Assembly: GCF_003149105.1 (NCBI RefSeq)
Contig: NZ_QGDS01000007.1
Location: 62,001-126,000, forward strand
Length of the DNA: 64,000 bases
Reading direction: 5' to 3'
Origin: Faecalicatena contorta
Lineage (GTDB): Bacteria > Bacillota > Clostridia > Lachnospirales > Lachnospiraceae
Shown here: piece after piece, positions 8,280 to 19,100 of the stretch
How the letters are laid out: each line of letters begins with the position of its first letter
Numbering within the stretch: the first letter of the stretch is position 1
Notes under the pieces: model-generated
Seen by the model: the letters and a program-made list of their open reading frames with translations, nothing else
Database searches by the model: none
Told to the model about the DNA's origin: nothing
Program-made: the position numbers and the translations under genes

Positions 8280-8864
8280 ATGATTAGGAAGTGGGCGGAG
8301 CGGATCGTTTTTATACAAGTATACAGAGGCATTTTGGAAGAAGATAAAAAAGTAACATATGTGTTCGGTTACCAGCTGCTCATTGGAAAAATCATCAGTA
8401 GTATATTGATGATACTTATTGCAGGCATAATGGGAACATTTTGGGAAATGCTGCTATTTATGGCAGCATTCATTCCCCTTAGGCAGTATGCCGGCGGATT
8501 CCATTTTGCAAAAGCAGAAGTGTGTATTACATTTTCTGCACTAGTATCTGTAATTATAGCAATAGGGTTTAAAGAGGTGTTCTATACAATGCCATTGTAT
8601 GTATGGATAGGTGTTGTAATTGTTTCTGGGATATTTATCTGGAAATTAGGGCCGGCAGATACAAAGAATAAAAGACTGGATGATATAGAGAAAAAAGTAT
8701 ATGCCTGCCGTACAAAGATTGTACTGGCAGTTGAACTGCTAATTTTTGTTATAAGTGTTTGCCTTCAGATACAGATGGTAAATATAGTAATACCAATTAC
8801 GCAGTTTGTAATCTTGGTTGGGATAATTACAGTAGTAATCCAAAAATTTTTGAAAAACAGTTAG
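8280..8864 (+). CDS. AgrB-like peptide-processing membrane protease
   Basis: 194-residue polytopic membrane protein of the AgrB family, which cleaves the AgrD tail and forms the thiolactone. The catalytic signature RQYAGGFHFAKAEVC is present, with H75 and C82 spaced seven residues apart, exactly as H77 and C84 in S. aureus AgrB. At least four further hydrophobic stretches follow. The stop codon TAG (8862-8864) lies inside operator site 2, so the end of the quorum-sensing genes and the control site of the NRPS operon are physically merged. Confidence 0.93.
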   Translation: MIRKWAERIVFIQVYRGILEEDKKVTYVFGYQLLIGKIISSILMILIAGIMGTFWEMLLFMAAFIPLRQYAGGFHFAKAEVCITFSALVSVIIAIGFKEVFYTMPLYVWIGVVIVSGIFIWKLGPADTKNKRLDDIEKKVYACRTKIVLAVELLIFVISVCLQIQMVNIVIPITQFVILVGIITVVIQKFLKNS

Positions 8865-8875
8865 TTAAAACTAAC
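8860..8875. promoter_or_regulatory. Palindromic operator site 2 (NRPS operon)
   Basis: GTTAGTTAAAACTAAC, a perfect 7+2+7 inverted repeat overlapping the agrB stop codon and 30 bases before the thioesterase start. It is identical in all 16 bases to the site at 28402-28417 and shares the arms of the site at 5931-5950. Confidence 0.65.
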
Positions 8876-8905
8876 ACGATATTAGCACCAGGAGGGTACG
8901 GAATC

Positions 8906-9706
8906 ATGCAACAGCCAGGGATATCAAGTAAAAACATAGCAAAGCCACAATATTTTGACCAGTATGATGTGAAGGAGAAGGGCATAAGGCTTTTCTGCTT
9001 TCCATATGCCGGAGGTGGTGCATCTGTATTTCGGCTATGGCAGGAAAAGCTGGGAGATGGCATTCATGTTTACCCTGCACATTATCCAGGCCATGAAGAG
9101 CGAATAATGGAAAAACCAGTGGAGGATATGAATACGCTGGTTACAAGTCTTTTTGAAGAAATGAACAAAGGAATTCAGCATCCATTTGTCCTATTTGGTC
9201 ATAGCGCGGGCAGCAGGGTTGCATATGAATTAGCAGTCCGGTTTGAAGAAGCAAAGCAGAATAATCTGCGTGGAATTATAGTTTCGGGAGGGCTTGCACC
9301 TAACAGAAGAGAAGTAAATCCAATTTATCAATTGTCAGAGGAGAACTTTTTTAATAGCTTATCGCAGTATGGACGGACTCCGAGAGGATTGTTTGAAAAT
9401 AAAGATTTGTGGGCAATCTTTGGACCGGTACTCCGGGCTGATTTTACATTAGCGGATACATATCAGGATGAAAAGTATCGGAAAATCCATGTGCCGGTTT
9501 TGGCATTGCGGGGAACAATGGACCCGGAAATATCACAGGAAGATCTGCAGGAATGGGAGTATTATACAACAGCAGAATTCAGACATAAGGATATAGAAGG
9601 AGAGCACTTGTTTATAGATACAAATACAGATAAGGTATTGGATGTTATTAAAGAATATATTATGCAGGTACTCCTGCCTGACTTAGCACCGAGACTGGAA
9701 AGGTAA
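8906..9706 (+). CDS. Type II thioesterase of the NRPS cluster
   Basis: 266-residue alpha/beta hydrolase of the GrsT/YbtT/PchC type, which removes misprimed acyl groups from carrier domains. The start region LFCFPYAGGGASVFRLW is the family hallmark. The nucleophile elbow GHSAGS has S100, and the general base lies in the EGEHLFID segment. An open frame extends upstream from 8759, but AGGAGGG at 8890-8896 sets the start at ATG 8906. It is the first gene of a run of ten genes up to 27644 with small gaps or overlaps, so it probably opens the biosynthetic operon. Confidence 0.92.
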   Translation: MQQPGISSKNIAKPQYFDQYDVKEKGIRLFCFPYAGGGASVFRLWQEKLGDGIHVYPAHYPGHEERIMEKPVEDMNTLVTSLFEEMNKGIQHPFVLFGHSAGSRVAYELAVRFEEAKQNNLRGIIVSGGLAPNRREVNPIYQLSEENFFNSLSQYGRTPRGLFENKDLWAIFGPVLRADFTLADTYQDEKYRKIHVPVLALRGTMDPEISQEDLQEWEYYTTAEFRHKDIEGEHLFIDTNTDKVLDVIKEYIMQVLLPDLAPRLER

Positions 9707-9737
9707 TATATAAGGGATATAAAAATAAAAGGAAAGA

Positions 9738-11336
9738 ATGGCAGGGTGGAAAATGTATAGAGAAAAGTACAAAAAGTATCAGACGATTGAAGGCTGGAAC
9801 AACAGTACAATTGCAGATGCAATGTGTGAATGGTGTGAAAAATATAGAGAATCAATCTGTATTATTTCAAACGGTGAAAAGAACACTTATGCAGAGATTG
9901 GACGACTGATCTCTGAAACGGCTGCAGGCTTAATGAATATGGGAATTCAGCGGGAAGACCGAGTCATACTGCAGCTTCCGAATAGTATAAATTACATTCT
10001 TTGTTTCTTTGGACTGCTGAAAATAGGGGCGATTCCAATCATGGCTTTGCCGGCACACAGAATTAACGAAATAAAGGGTATGATTCATACAGCAAAGCCC
10101 ACAGGATATATATGTCAGGAGCGGTATATGGGATTCGAATATGCGCAGATTATAAGTGAATTGAAAGAGGATAATCAGATACAGCATATACTCCAGATTA
10201 ATAGTGAAAAACTTGTTACAGACAGTCTGGATATTATAAAGAGAAAGGAATTTCCATATGTAGAAAATCTGGATATTGCATTCTTATCGCTATCCGGTGG
10301 TACTACTGGAATGTCAAAGCTGATTCCCCGGACCCACGGAGATTATCTGTACGATACGGAGATGTCAGTAAGAAGATGCGAACTGCAAAAAACAGATATT
10401 GTATTAGTAATCCTGCCATTGGCACATAATTTTATTATTGGACATCCGGGGTTTCTGGGGACCTTTTCAAAGGGGGCAACGCTGCTCCTAAGTACATATC
10501 CGGATATTAATGAGGGGTTAGAGCTTATTGAAGAATATAAAGCAACATTTATATCCATGGTCCCTTCCATGGCAAAATTAATGCTGGAAATGTTAAAAGA
10601 AGATGTTTACGACATATCGTCTTTAAGAGTAGTTCAAATTGGCGGTGCATTTCTGGAAGAAGCAATTGCCCAGGAATTAATTGATTTGGATGTATTTACT
10701 CTGCAGCAGGTATTTGGTGTTGCAGAGGGGCTGAATACAATGACTGCGCTCTCGGACAGCAAAGAAATCATAAAAATGTTTCAAGGCAAACCAATCTCGC
10801 CATATGATGAAATAAGAATTGCAGACGAGAACGGTAATCCATTAAAAAATGGAGAATATGGGGAACTGCTTATCCGGGGGCCATATACAATACATTCTTA
10901 TTACAATAATCCGGAAAATGAAAAATTCTTTACAGAAGACGGATTTTATAAAACTGGCGACCGTGCATACCTAAGTGAAGGTGGGAATCTTAAAATCTCT
11001 GGAAGAATCACTGAATTAATTAATAAATCCGGAGAAAAAATAATTCCTTCTGAAATTGAAACATATTTAATCAGTATGGATTCAATTAAAGATTGTGCAG
11101 TTGTAGGATTGCCAGATGAAAATCAAGGAGAAATGATTTCCGTATTTATTGTTTCTGACAATGATATTACATTAAGTGAAGTGAGAAATTATCTTACGGA
11201 AAAAGAGCTGGCATTATTTAAATTGCCAGATTGTGTATTTATGATTGATATGCTTCCTTTAACAAAAATTGGAAAAACAGACAAAAAAGGATTAATTGAA
11301 ATTGGAAAGGAAAGATTATCTCATGGAAAAGAATAA
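9738..11336 (+). CDS. Aryl-acid adenylate ligase (DhbE/EntE/YbtE type)
   Basis: 532-residue stand-alone AMP ligase that would activate an aromatic acid and load it on the N-terminal aryl carrier domain of the 13167 NRPS. Very clear family motifs are LQLPNSINYILCFFGLLKIG, AIPIMALPAHRINEI, the P-loop LSGGTTGMSKLIPRTHGDY, QQVFGVAEGLN, GKPISPYDE and FYKTGDRAYL; the lysine of the C-terminal TKIGKTDKK is the A10 lysine. ATG 9753 is an equally possible start. The aromatic-acid pocket loop reads AHNFIIGHPG (A229-G238). The position that I recall as Ser in dihydroxybenzoate enzymes and Cys in salicylate enzymes is His here (H236), so the substrate may not be either acid. No isochorismate or salicylate synthase gene is in the window. 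Confidence 0.92.
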   Translation: MAGWKMYREKYKKYQTIEGWNNSTIADAMCEWCEKYRESICIISNGEKNTYAEIGRLISETAAGLMNMGIQREDRVILQLPNSINYILCFFGLLKIGAIPIMALPAHRINEIKGMIHTAKPTGYICQERYMGFEYAQIISELKEDNQIQHILQINSEKLVTDSLDIIKRKEFPYVENLDIAFLSLSGGTTGMSKLIPRTHGDYLYDTEMSVRRCELQKTDIVLVILPLAHNFIIGHPGFLGTFSKGATLLLSTYPDINEGLELIEEYKATFISMVPSMAKLMLEMLKEDVYDISSLRVVQIGGAFLEEAIAQELIDLDVFTLQQVFGVAEGLNTMTALSDSKEIIKMFQGKPISPYDEIRIADENGNPLKNGEYGELLIRGPYTIHSYYNNPENEKFFTEDGFYKTGDRAYLSEGGNLKISGRITELINKSGEKIIPSEIETYLISMDSIKDCAVVGLPDENQGEMISVFIVSDNDITLSEVRNYLTEKELALFKLPDCVFMIDMLPLTKIGKTDKKGLIEIGKERLSHGKE

Positions 11337-11895
11337 TGAAAATGAAGACTTTAACATAAACAATCGCAGGGATATGCTACATGATATGCTAAGAACAGAA
11401 GAGGTTTGCTATGAATATAATAATATTCCTGCATCTGATATTGAAAAAAGAACTGAACTCCTGAAAAAATTATTCAAGAAAGCGGAGGGAGATTTTCTTA
11501 TATTTTCTCCCTTTAAATGTGCCCTGGGATACAATATTGAGATTGGAAATATGGTGGCAATAAATAGCTATTGCTGTATATTAGATGGCGGAGAAATTAA
11601 GATTGGAAATGATGTCTGGGTTGGACCGAATTGTGAGTTTATAAGTTCGGGGCATAGTGTGGATCCTAAACGAAGAAAGGCTGGGTACGGATATGCAAAT
11701 CCCATCGTGATTGAAGACAATGTATACATCGGCTCCCGTGTAACGGTTGTTTGCCCTGAACATAGAGGAATAACCATAGGAGAAAATAGTGTTATAGGAT
11801 CGGGGTCTGTAGTAACAAAAGATATTCCCCCGAATGTACTCGCGGCAGGGAATCCATGTAAAGTAATCCGAAATCTGCCGGAGAAAGAAGAATGA
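11323..11895 (+). CDS. Hexapeptide-repeat O-acetyltransferase (maltose/galactoside acetyltransferase-like)
   Basis: 190-residue left-handed beta-helix acetyltransferase of the LacA/Maa/NodL family. It has an N-terminal helical Mac-like region (RRDMLHDMLRTEEVCYEYNN) and then hexapeptide turns such as IGNMVAINSYC, IGNDVWVGPNC, IGSRVTVV, IGENSVIGSGSVVTKDIP and the C-terminal AAGNPCKVIR. The catalytic His is probably in SSGHSVDP. It overlaps the AMP ligase by 14 bases and the glycosyltransferase by 4 bases, so it is translationally coupled to both. Acetyl-CoA is the expected donor. With a glycosyltransferase next door, a sugar on the metallophore is a plausible acceptor, but the acceptor is inference. 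Confidence 0.88.
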   Translation: MEKNNENEDFNINNRRDMLHDMLRTEEVCYEYNNIPASDIEKRTELLKKLFKKAEGDFLIFSPFKCALGYNIEIGNMVAINSYCCILDGGEIKIGNDVWVGPNCEFISSGHSVDPKRRKAGYGYANPIVIEDNVYIGSRVTVVCPEHRGITIGENSVIGSGSVVTKDIPPNVLAAGNPCKVIRNLPEKEE

Positions 11896-13139
11896 GAATA
11901 ACGGCCATTACTCTGGGATCTTATGGGGACATAATGCCGTTTATTTTGCTGGGGGAAGAACTGGTAAAACGAGGATATGAATACCATCTGGCAACATTTG
12001 AAAATTACAGAGCTATCGTTGAAAAAAGGGGACTGGTATTTTCGAAAATATCAGGAGATTCAGAAGAAATGGTGAGTCTGCTACTTGGCAATAGTAATAA
12101 TACACGTTCTGAAGGAATGAATGGAATCAGTTTCCTGCTGGGGAAATACCCAGGTTTATATGATGATTTTTACAGGGCTTGTGAAAAGAATGACCTGATT
12201 ATCTATATGCAGTTTGGAGCCCTTGCATATCATTTTGCTGAAAAATTTCATATACCGGTGATACGGACATTTGCATTCCCGTTTGATGTAACAAGAAAGT
12301 ATTGTTCTCTCATGGATACTATGAAACGTGATAGTTTGTCCTGTTATTTTGGAAATGTCATGTGCCGGACACTAATGGCCTGGGCGGCGGTAAAAACGGT
12401 AAAGATCTGGAGAGAACGCTTAGGGCTAAAGAAAATGGGCAGGTTTGGAGATTACAGGAAGATGAATGGAGAAAACATCATTACTCTCTATCAGTACGAC
12501 GAGGTTCTGGCAAATAAAGATAAAAAGTGGGGAGACCATATCTATCTTACAGGAAACTGGATCCGCCTGGCTAAAAACGAAGAGAATGAAAAAATAAAAA
12601 AGCTTTATCAGTTTATTGATCAATGTGAAGGCACGGTTTATGTTGGGTTTGGAAGTATGAATTATGATAAAGCTGATGAACTATACCGAAGGATAGTAAG
12701 GATTTTGCTGAAAGAAAATAAAGGTGTAATCGTACCCAAAAGCTGCAGAAACCTGATTAACCGTGAATTTAAGAATCAATTACAGAAAATCTATATCATG
12801 GATTATATACCGTTTGAGCAGTTCATTCACAAAGTAGACGCAGCAATTCATCATGGTGGAAATGGTACTGTGCATGCCTGCATGAGAAATGGAAAACCAC
12901 AGCTTATTATGGCGTTTGGAGCTGACCAGGTCTTCTGGGGCGGACAATGTTTTTACCTGGAGGTGGGCCCCGCGCCAATTAATGTAAAAAAGGGGATAAA
13001 CGAAACGGAATTTGAAAACAGTATCATTGATTTAATCAGCAATGATAAATATCGGATCAATTCAGAGAAATTTTCCGCAGAAGTAAGTGACAATGGAATT
13101 GATATTGCTGCAGATATAATTCAGAAAAAATTCCACTGA
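11892..13139 (+). CDS. GT-B fold UDP-glycosyltransferase, tailoring enzyme
   Basis: 415-residue glycosyltransferase of the MGT/sterol-glucosyltransferase type (GT1/GT28-like). The N-terminal acceptor domain begins MRITAITLGSYGDIMPFILL, the usual glycine-rich start. The donor domain shows VYVGFGSM, an HHGGNGTVHACMRNGKPQL nucleotide-sugar motif and GADQVFWG, the last matching the DQ pair that contacts the sugar. There are no membrane segments. It starts within the acetyltransferase stop (ATGA). Glycosylation of catecholate metallophores is known (IroB and salmochelin, a different acceptor chemistry), but I know of no glycosyltransferase in the classic yersiniabactin or pyochelin operons. A role in modifying the NRPS product is therefore inferred from position only. 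Confidence 0.88.
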   Translation: MRITAITLGSYGDIMPFILLGEELVKRGYEYHLATFENYRAIVEKRGLVFSKISGDSEEMVSLLLGNSNNTRSEGMNGISFLLGKYPGLYDDFYRACEKNDLIIYMQFGALAYHFAEKFHIPVIRTFAFPFDVTRKYCSLMDTMKRDSLSCYFGNVMCRTLMAWAAVKTVKIWRERLGLKKMGRFGDYRKMNGENIITLYQYDEVLANKDKKWGDHIYLTGNWIRLAKNEENEKIKKLYQFIDQCEGTVYVGFGSMNYDKADELYRRIVRILLKENKGVIVPKSCRNLINREFKNQLQKIYIMDYIPFEQFIHKVDAAIHHGGNGTVHACMRNGKPQLIMAFGADQVFWGGQCFYLEVGPAPINVKKGINETEFENSIIDLISNDKYRINSEKFSAEVSDNGIDIAADIIQKKFH

Positions 13140-13166
13140 ATCAAAAATAGAAAAGGTAGACAGAAA

Positions 13167-16100
13167 ATGAAAAAGGGTTATTTAATAGATGAATTGAAAC
13201 AAAAAATTCTAAGCATGCTAAAAGTTAAAGAATTTGACGCATGTGCCAATCTTACTCATATGGGCATGAATTCGATCATGATTATGAAAATTTCTGCATT
13301 TCTAAAGAAGAGAGGATGCAGGGTCTCATTTGGTGATTTAATTGAGCAGCCTACATTTAACAACTGGGCAGAGATAATTGAGGCAATTGAAGATGTGGTT
13401 CAGGATGCTGTAATTCCAAAGAAAAAAGAAACAAAAAATATGGACACAGAAGAATTCGACCTGACGGATGTTCAGTATGCATATTGGGCAGGGCGCCAAA
13501 ATGATCAGGAATTGGGTGGAGTAGGATGCCATGCATATTTTGAGTTTGATGGAAATATTGGAGATGAGGAAAGATTAAAATCCGCATGGGAAATGGTGCA
13601 GAAAGCACAGCCAATGCTGAGAGCAAAATTTACAGATGATGGAAAACAGGTTGTATTAGATGAGCAGCATTTACAACAGGCGGTTATCCATGATTTTAAA
13701 AATATGGACATGAAAACATGTGATAAAGCGCTTATGGAGATCCGAACAAAATTATCCCATGAAAAACTGAATGTACAGGATGGAGAAAATATTCATCTGG
13801 AATGTGCGTTACTTCCGCAAGGGAAGAGTAAATTATTTTTGGATGCGGATTTACTGGTTGCAGATGTTGCAAGTATACATATTTTGATTACAGAATTAAC
13901 AAAAGCGTATAAGGGAGAAACGATTCGCACATATGATAAGGATTGCTTTAAAAATTATTTAGAAGCAAAATCTGAAAACTATGAACTAGTGAATCAGGAT
14001 AAAGAGTATTGGAGTAAAGTGATAGAATCCTATCCCTATGAAGCCCCATCGATTCCTTTGCGGGTAAGACCGGAAGAGGTAAAGACTGTAAGATTTCATA
14101 GAAAAAATAAGAAGATAAAAGCGGAAACATGGAAAAAACTGCAGGAAAAGGCAATGACGTATGGTATAACACCAGCGATGTTCCTGCTTACGGTCTACAG
14201 CTCGGTTATCAGCAGATGGACGAATCAGCAAAAGTTTATTATCAATATCCCGCTTTTTGACCGTGATGAGGAAAATCAGGATGTAGAAGGGCTGATTGCC
14301 GATTTTACAAATCTGCTGTTACTGGATGTTTCAAATTCAGAAACAAAGACATTTTTAGATTATTACAGAAAAATCAACAATACATTTATTTCGAGAATGT
14401 CACACTCCAGTTATTCGGGGGTACAGGTACAGAGGGATATTAACAGGATCAATGGAGGTTCCGAATCGATTGCACCAATCGTATTTGCCTGCAACATTGA
14501 TTTCCCGTTTGAGACAGAAGCGACAAGAGAAACATTAGGCAAACTGAGCCATATGATTTCCCAGACACCTCAGGTGTGGTTAGATTTCCAGTCATTCTCT
14601 GATATGGGAGACTTGATATTGTGCTGGGACTATGTAGAAGAATTATTTGATTCCACAGTGATTGAAGACATGTATTCTTCTATGATAAAAATGGTGGAAA
14701 CATTAGCAGCTCAGGATGATTGGAATAAAACAATCGATGTATTGCCTGACAATCAGAAAAAGACAAGAACAAAAGAGGTAATGGAAATATTGCCGCTGCA
14801 ATATCCGCAAAAGCATTTGTATTCAGAATTTCTGGAAAATGCAAAAGAAGCTCCGGAATTACTTGCGGTCATTGACAGCATCACTGGAAAGCAAATCCGC
14901 TATCAAGAGCTTATGAATACAGGATTGCGGATTGCAGCCAGCTTAAGGGATACAGGAATCAGGCAGGGGGATTATGTAGGAATCGTTTTACCAAGAGGGT
15001 ATCGGCAGATTTATGCAATTTTAGGCATTTTATTTGCTGGTGGAGTCTATGTTCCGATTGCCGGCAGCCAGCCTGGGGAGAGAAGAAAGAAAATATATGA
15101 TCAGATTGGCATCCGGTATGTCGTGAGTGACGCAGAGACAATAGATGGTTGTAAGCTTCTGGAGGATGATGTCAATATGGTCGATTTAGACCAGGCGATG
15201 TCGGATGAACTTCAACTGGAAGAACCGGTACAGGTTTCGCATGATTCCTCGGCTTATGTAATTATGACATCAGGTTCCACAGGTGTTCCAAAAGGCGTAG
15301 AAATAGTACATCAGAGTGCAGTCAATACAATACTTGATTTAAATGCAAAATATAGTGTTGGTAAAGACGATACACTGCTGATGGTATCAGCCATTGATTT
15401 CGATTTATCTGTGTATGATATTTTTGGAACACTTTCCGCCGGAGGGAAAATCATTTCTTTAAGCGAAGAAGATTATAAAAATCCAGATGTATGGCTACAG
15501 ATGATTGACCAATATAACGTGACCATGTGGGATTCGGTTCCAATCTTATTTGATATGCTTACGACCATGGCAGAGGGAAGAAAAAAATGGCTAAAGATCC
15601 GGCTGGCATTTCTGTCAGGAGACTGGATTCCAATTGAATTACCTGGCCGGTTTTATGCTATCAGTGATGAAACATCGCTGATTGTTGCGATGGGAGGAGC
15701 TACGGAAGCTTCTATATGGTCAAATTATCTGGAGGTCCCAAAGATAGTCCCATCTGACTGGGTATCCATTCCTTATGGAAAGGCCTTGAAGAACCAAGTG
15801 TATCGAATCGTTGATGATTATGGAAGAACTTGCCCCAATTATGTGGAAGGTGAACTTTGGATCGGCGGTGTGGGTGTTGCCAAAGGATACCGGGGAGATA
15901 CACAATTAACAGAGAAAAAATTTATTTTAGATTCTAATGGGATGTGCTGGTATAAGACAGGAGATAACGGACGGACATGGAATGATGGAACAATTGAATT
16001 TTTAGGCAGAAGAGACAGCCAGGTAAAGATTAAAGGACATCGTATTGAGCTGGGCGAGATTGAAAATGCAATCAAGAAGTATCCGGGTGTCAGAAATGCA

Positions 16101-19100
16101 GTCGTAAGCGCTGAAGAACACAGCAAAAACGATAAGAAGATTGTTGCTTTTCTGCAGATAGAGGAAATGGCCGCTGAATTTTACATAGATAAAAAAGGAG
16201 AAGAAATTGATTGCCGGAAGATCCTGAATATTTCCAATGAAAAAGGGGGAGTATGGGTAGATTTCCGTGACTGTATCAATGCCATGACATTAAATTTTCT
16301 TAGAGATGTCCTGGAACAATCAGGCATTTCATTTGAAAGAACAATCAGCTTTGAGGAGATTGTGAAAACAGGGCAGATTTCTGATGAAATGAGGGGCGTG
16401 GTATATCGTTGGTTAGAACTGTTAGTGAATGACAAACAGCTTGAAAAAATAGAAGACAACTATCTCAGAACAGAAAGGCTTGGTCAAAAAAATCAAGATA
16501 TTCATGCACCATTTCAATTCTATGATGAAGTATTTAACAGCCTGCAGGCAGATATTACAGGAATCTTAAAAGGAGAGAAAATTCCCATTGAGTTGTTCTA
16601 TAAGGAGGATTCTAATATCAGACCAGATGTTTTAGCAAAGCATATAGCCGGTTATTCTGAAAATATAGAGCAGACGTTAAACCTGATTCATAGCATTGCT
16701 GAGAAAAGAAAGCAGAAAAAGCTGAGAATACTTGAGATTGGCTGCAGGGATAAAGAATTCACAAGAGCAGTGCTTAAGCAGAACAAGGAATGGATTGCTG
16801 AATATACATGTCTGGAAAATACAATCTTTTTCCAGAAGGATTATCAGGACATCATTGCTGAATTTGATGAATTCGAATATAAGGCTGGAAATCCAGAGGA
16901 TATGAAGGAGATGTATGCAGATACATTTGATATTGTAATAGCTTTAAATTCGTTACATCGTTTTAACAATATTGCTGATAAGCTGCGGGAAATTTCGGGA
17001 TTATTAAAGCCAGACGGCTGCCTGATTGGAAGTGAGCTAAATAAAGAACTGCTGATTATAGAGGTGGTTCCAGGCATTCTTGAAAAGGGATTTATTGATA
17101 TGGATCTTTCCATCAGAGGCGGCAGCGTCATACCAGATGTCCAGTCAGTGAAGCAGCAGCTTGAGGCTTCAGGATATAAAATAAACTATATCACTGAGGA
17201 AGAAGAGGTTTCATCAGACGGCAGCATGTTATTTGTTGGCACAGTAGGTAATAAGAAAGAATTAACATTTCATCGCCTGATTCATTATCTGGAAGGAGAG
17301 ATTCCTTCGTATATGATGCCTTTCGCATTTTATAAGGTGGATCAGTTTCCATTAAATAAAAATGGAAAAATTGACCGAAAGAAATTAAGCAGCATTGTAA
17401 AACAAAACATGGAAACACAGGATGAAAAGGCATTGTTTTCAGAGAGCGGCCAGATGAATAAGACACAGGCATTGCTTATGAACATCTTTGAGCAGGTGCT
17501 GCATGTACAGAATATCAAGGCACAGGACAATTATTTTGCGTTGGGCGGGGATTCACTGACGGCGACTCAGGTCATTGGATTATTGAGGAATCAACATAAT
17601 ATTAATATTTCAATCAAAAATATATTTGAAAATCCTACAGCCCTGGAACTTGCCCGGTTTATTGAGCAGAATGCAGACAGTTTGAAGGTGGAGAAAGACG
17701 AATCGCAGATTATCATAGATAAAGAGAACGAAAACGAGTCATTTCCACTTACTAATGTACAGTTTGCATACTGGATTGGCAGAAAAGGTGCATTTAATAT
17801 GGGTAATGTTTCAACCCACTGTTATTACGAATTTGATTGTATGGAGCTTGATATTCTAAGGCTGCAAAAGGTCTGGAATGATATGATTGCTTATCACGGT
17901 ATGCTAAGAGCAGTAGTATCTGAAAATGGTGAGCAGCGGATTATGAATAAAGCACCTATGTATCTGATTCAGACAGCAAATCTGTCAGGTTTTGATGAGG
18001 AAGCTAAACAAAGATATCTTTATGAGGCGAGAGAGCAAATGTCAAGACAGGTCATCGATGCTGAAAAATGGCCGCTGTTTGATATGAAGCTCACCATGAT
18101 TGATCAGAACAATTCAAGACTTCATATCAGCTTTGATAATTTAATTTTAGATGGCTGGAGCATGTTCTATTTATTAGATGAAATGGCAGAAAGATATCGT
18201 AATGATGATTACCAAGAAGAGGAACTGCAGATTTCGTTCCGTGATTATGTTATTTCATTAAATAAAGCACGCAGTACTGAGAAGTATGAAAAAGATAAAA
18301 CATACTGGTTAACGAGACTGAACGATTTCAGCAAACAGCCAATGATTCCCCTTGCTAAGAAGGAATCGGAATTATCAGATTATAGATTTTGCCGGAGACA
18401 TATGCATCTTGAAGCAGATGAATGGGAGAAAGTAAAGTTACTATCACAAAAGAATGAAATCACACCAACAGTATTCTTACTTACAGCATTCTCGGACAGC
18501 CTTAGAAGATGGTCTTATAATAAGAGTTTTGCCCTTAACCTGACACAGTTTGAGCGGAGCTTTCAGCATCCACAGATCAACAAGCTTGTGGGAGATTTTA
18601 CAAATCTAACTTTATTAGAAACAAAATATATCAAAGGCAGCTCATTTATGGAAAGGGCGAAGGCGATTCAGAGGCAGTTGGTCAGTGATCTGGAGCACTC
18701 ACTTTACACGGCGGTGGAATTTGAGAGAGAGCTGCGGCACAGAGATGGAAATTTAAAGGATTCCATTATGCCGATTGTGTTCACAAGTGGTCTTGGAATC
18801 AATCAGTGGGACGACAATAAGTGGATTGGAAGGTTAAGCTACAACATTTCACAGACACCACAGGTATGGATCGATCATCAGGTTGTAGAGCAAAATGAAG
18901 GATTGACACTTAATTGGGACAGTGTTGATGAACTGCTCTCAGAAGAATTGTTAGATAAAATGTTTGACTTTTATAAGAGCCAGATCTATTCCTATATAGC
19001 TGATCCGCAGAATATGGCCATTGTGAGTGATGAGAACTGGGTGATTTCGGAAGGGAGCAGGGCGCAGGAGGAAAAGATTAGAAAGCCAGAGACCGGCAGA

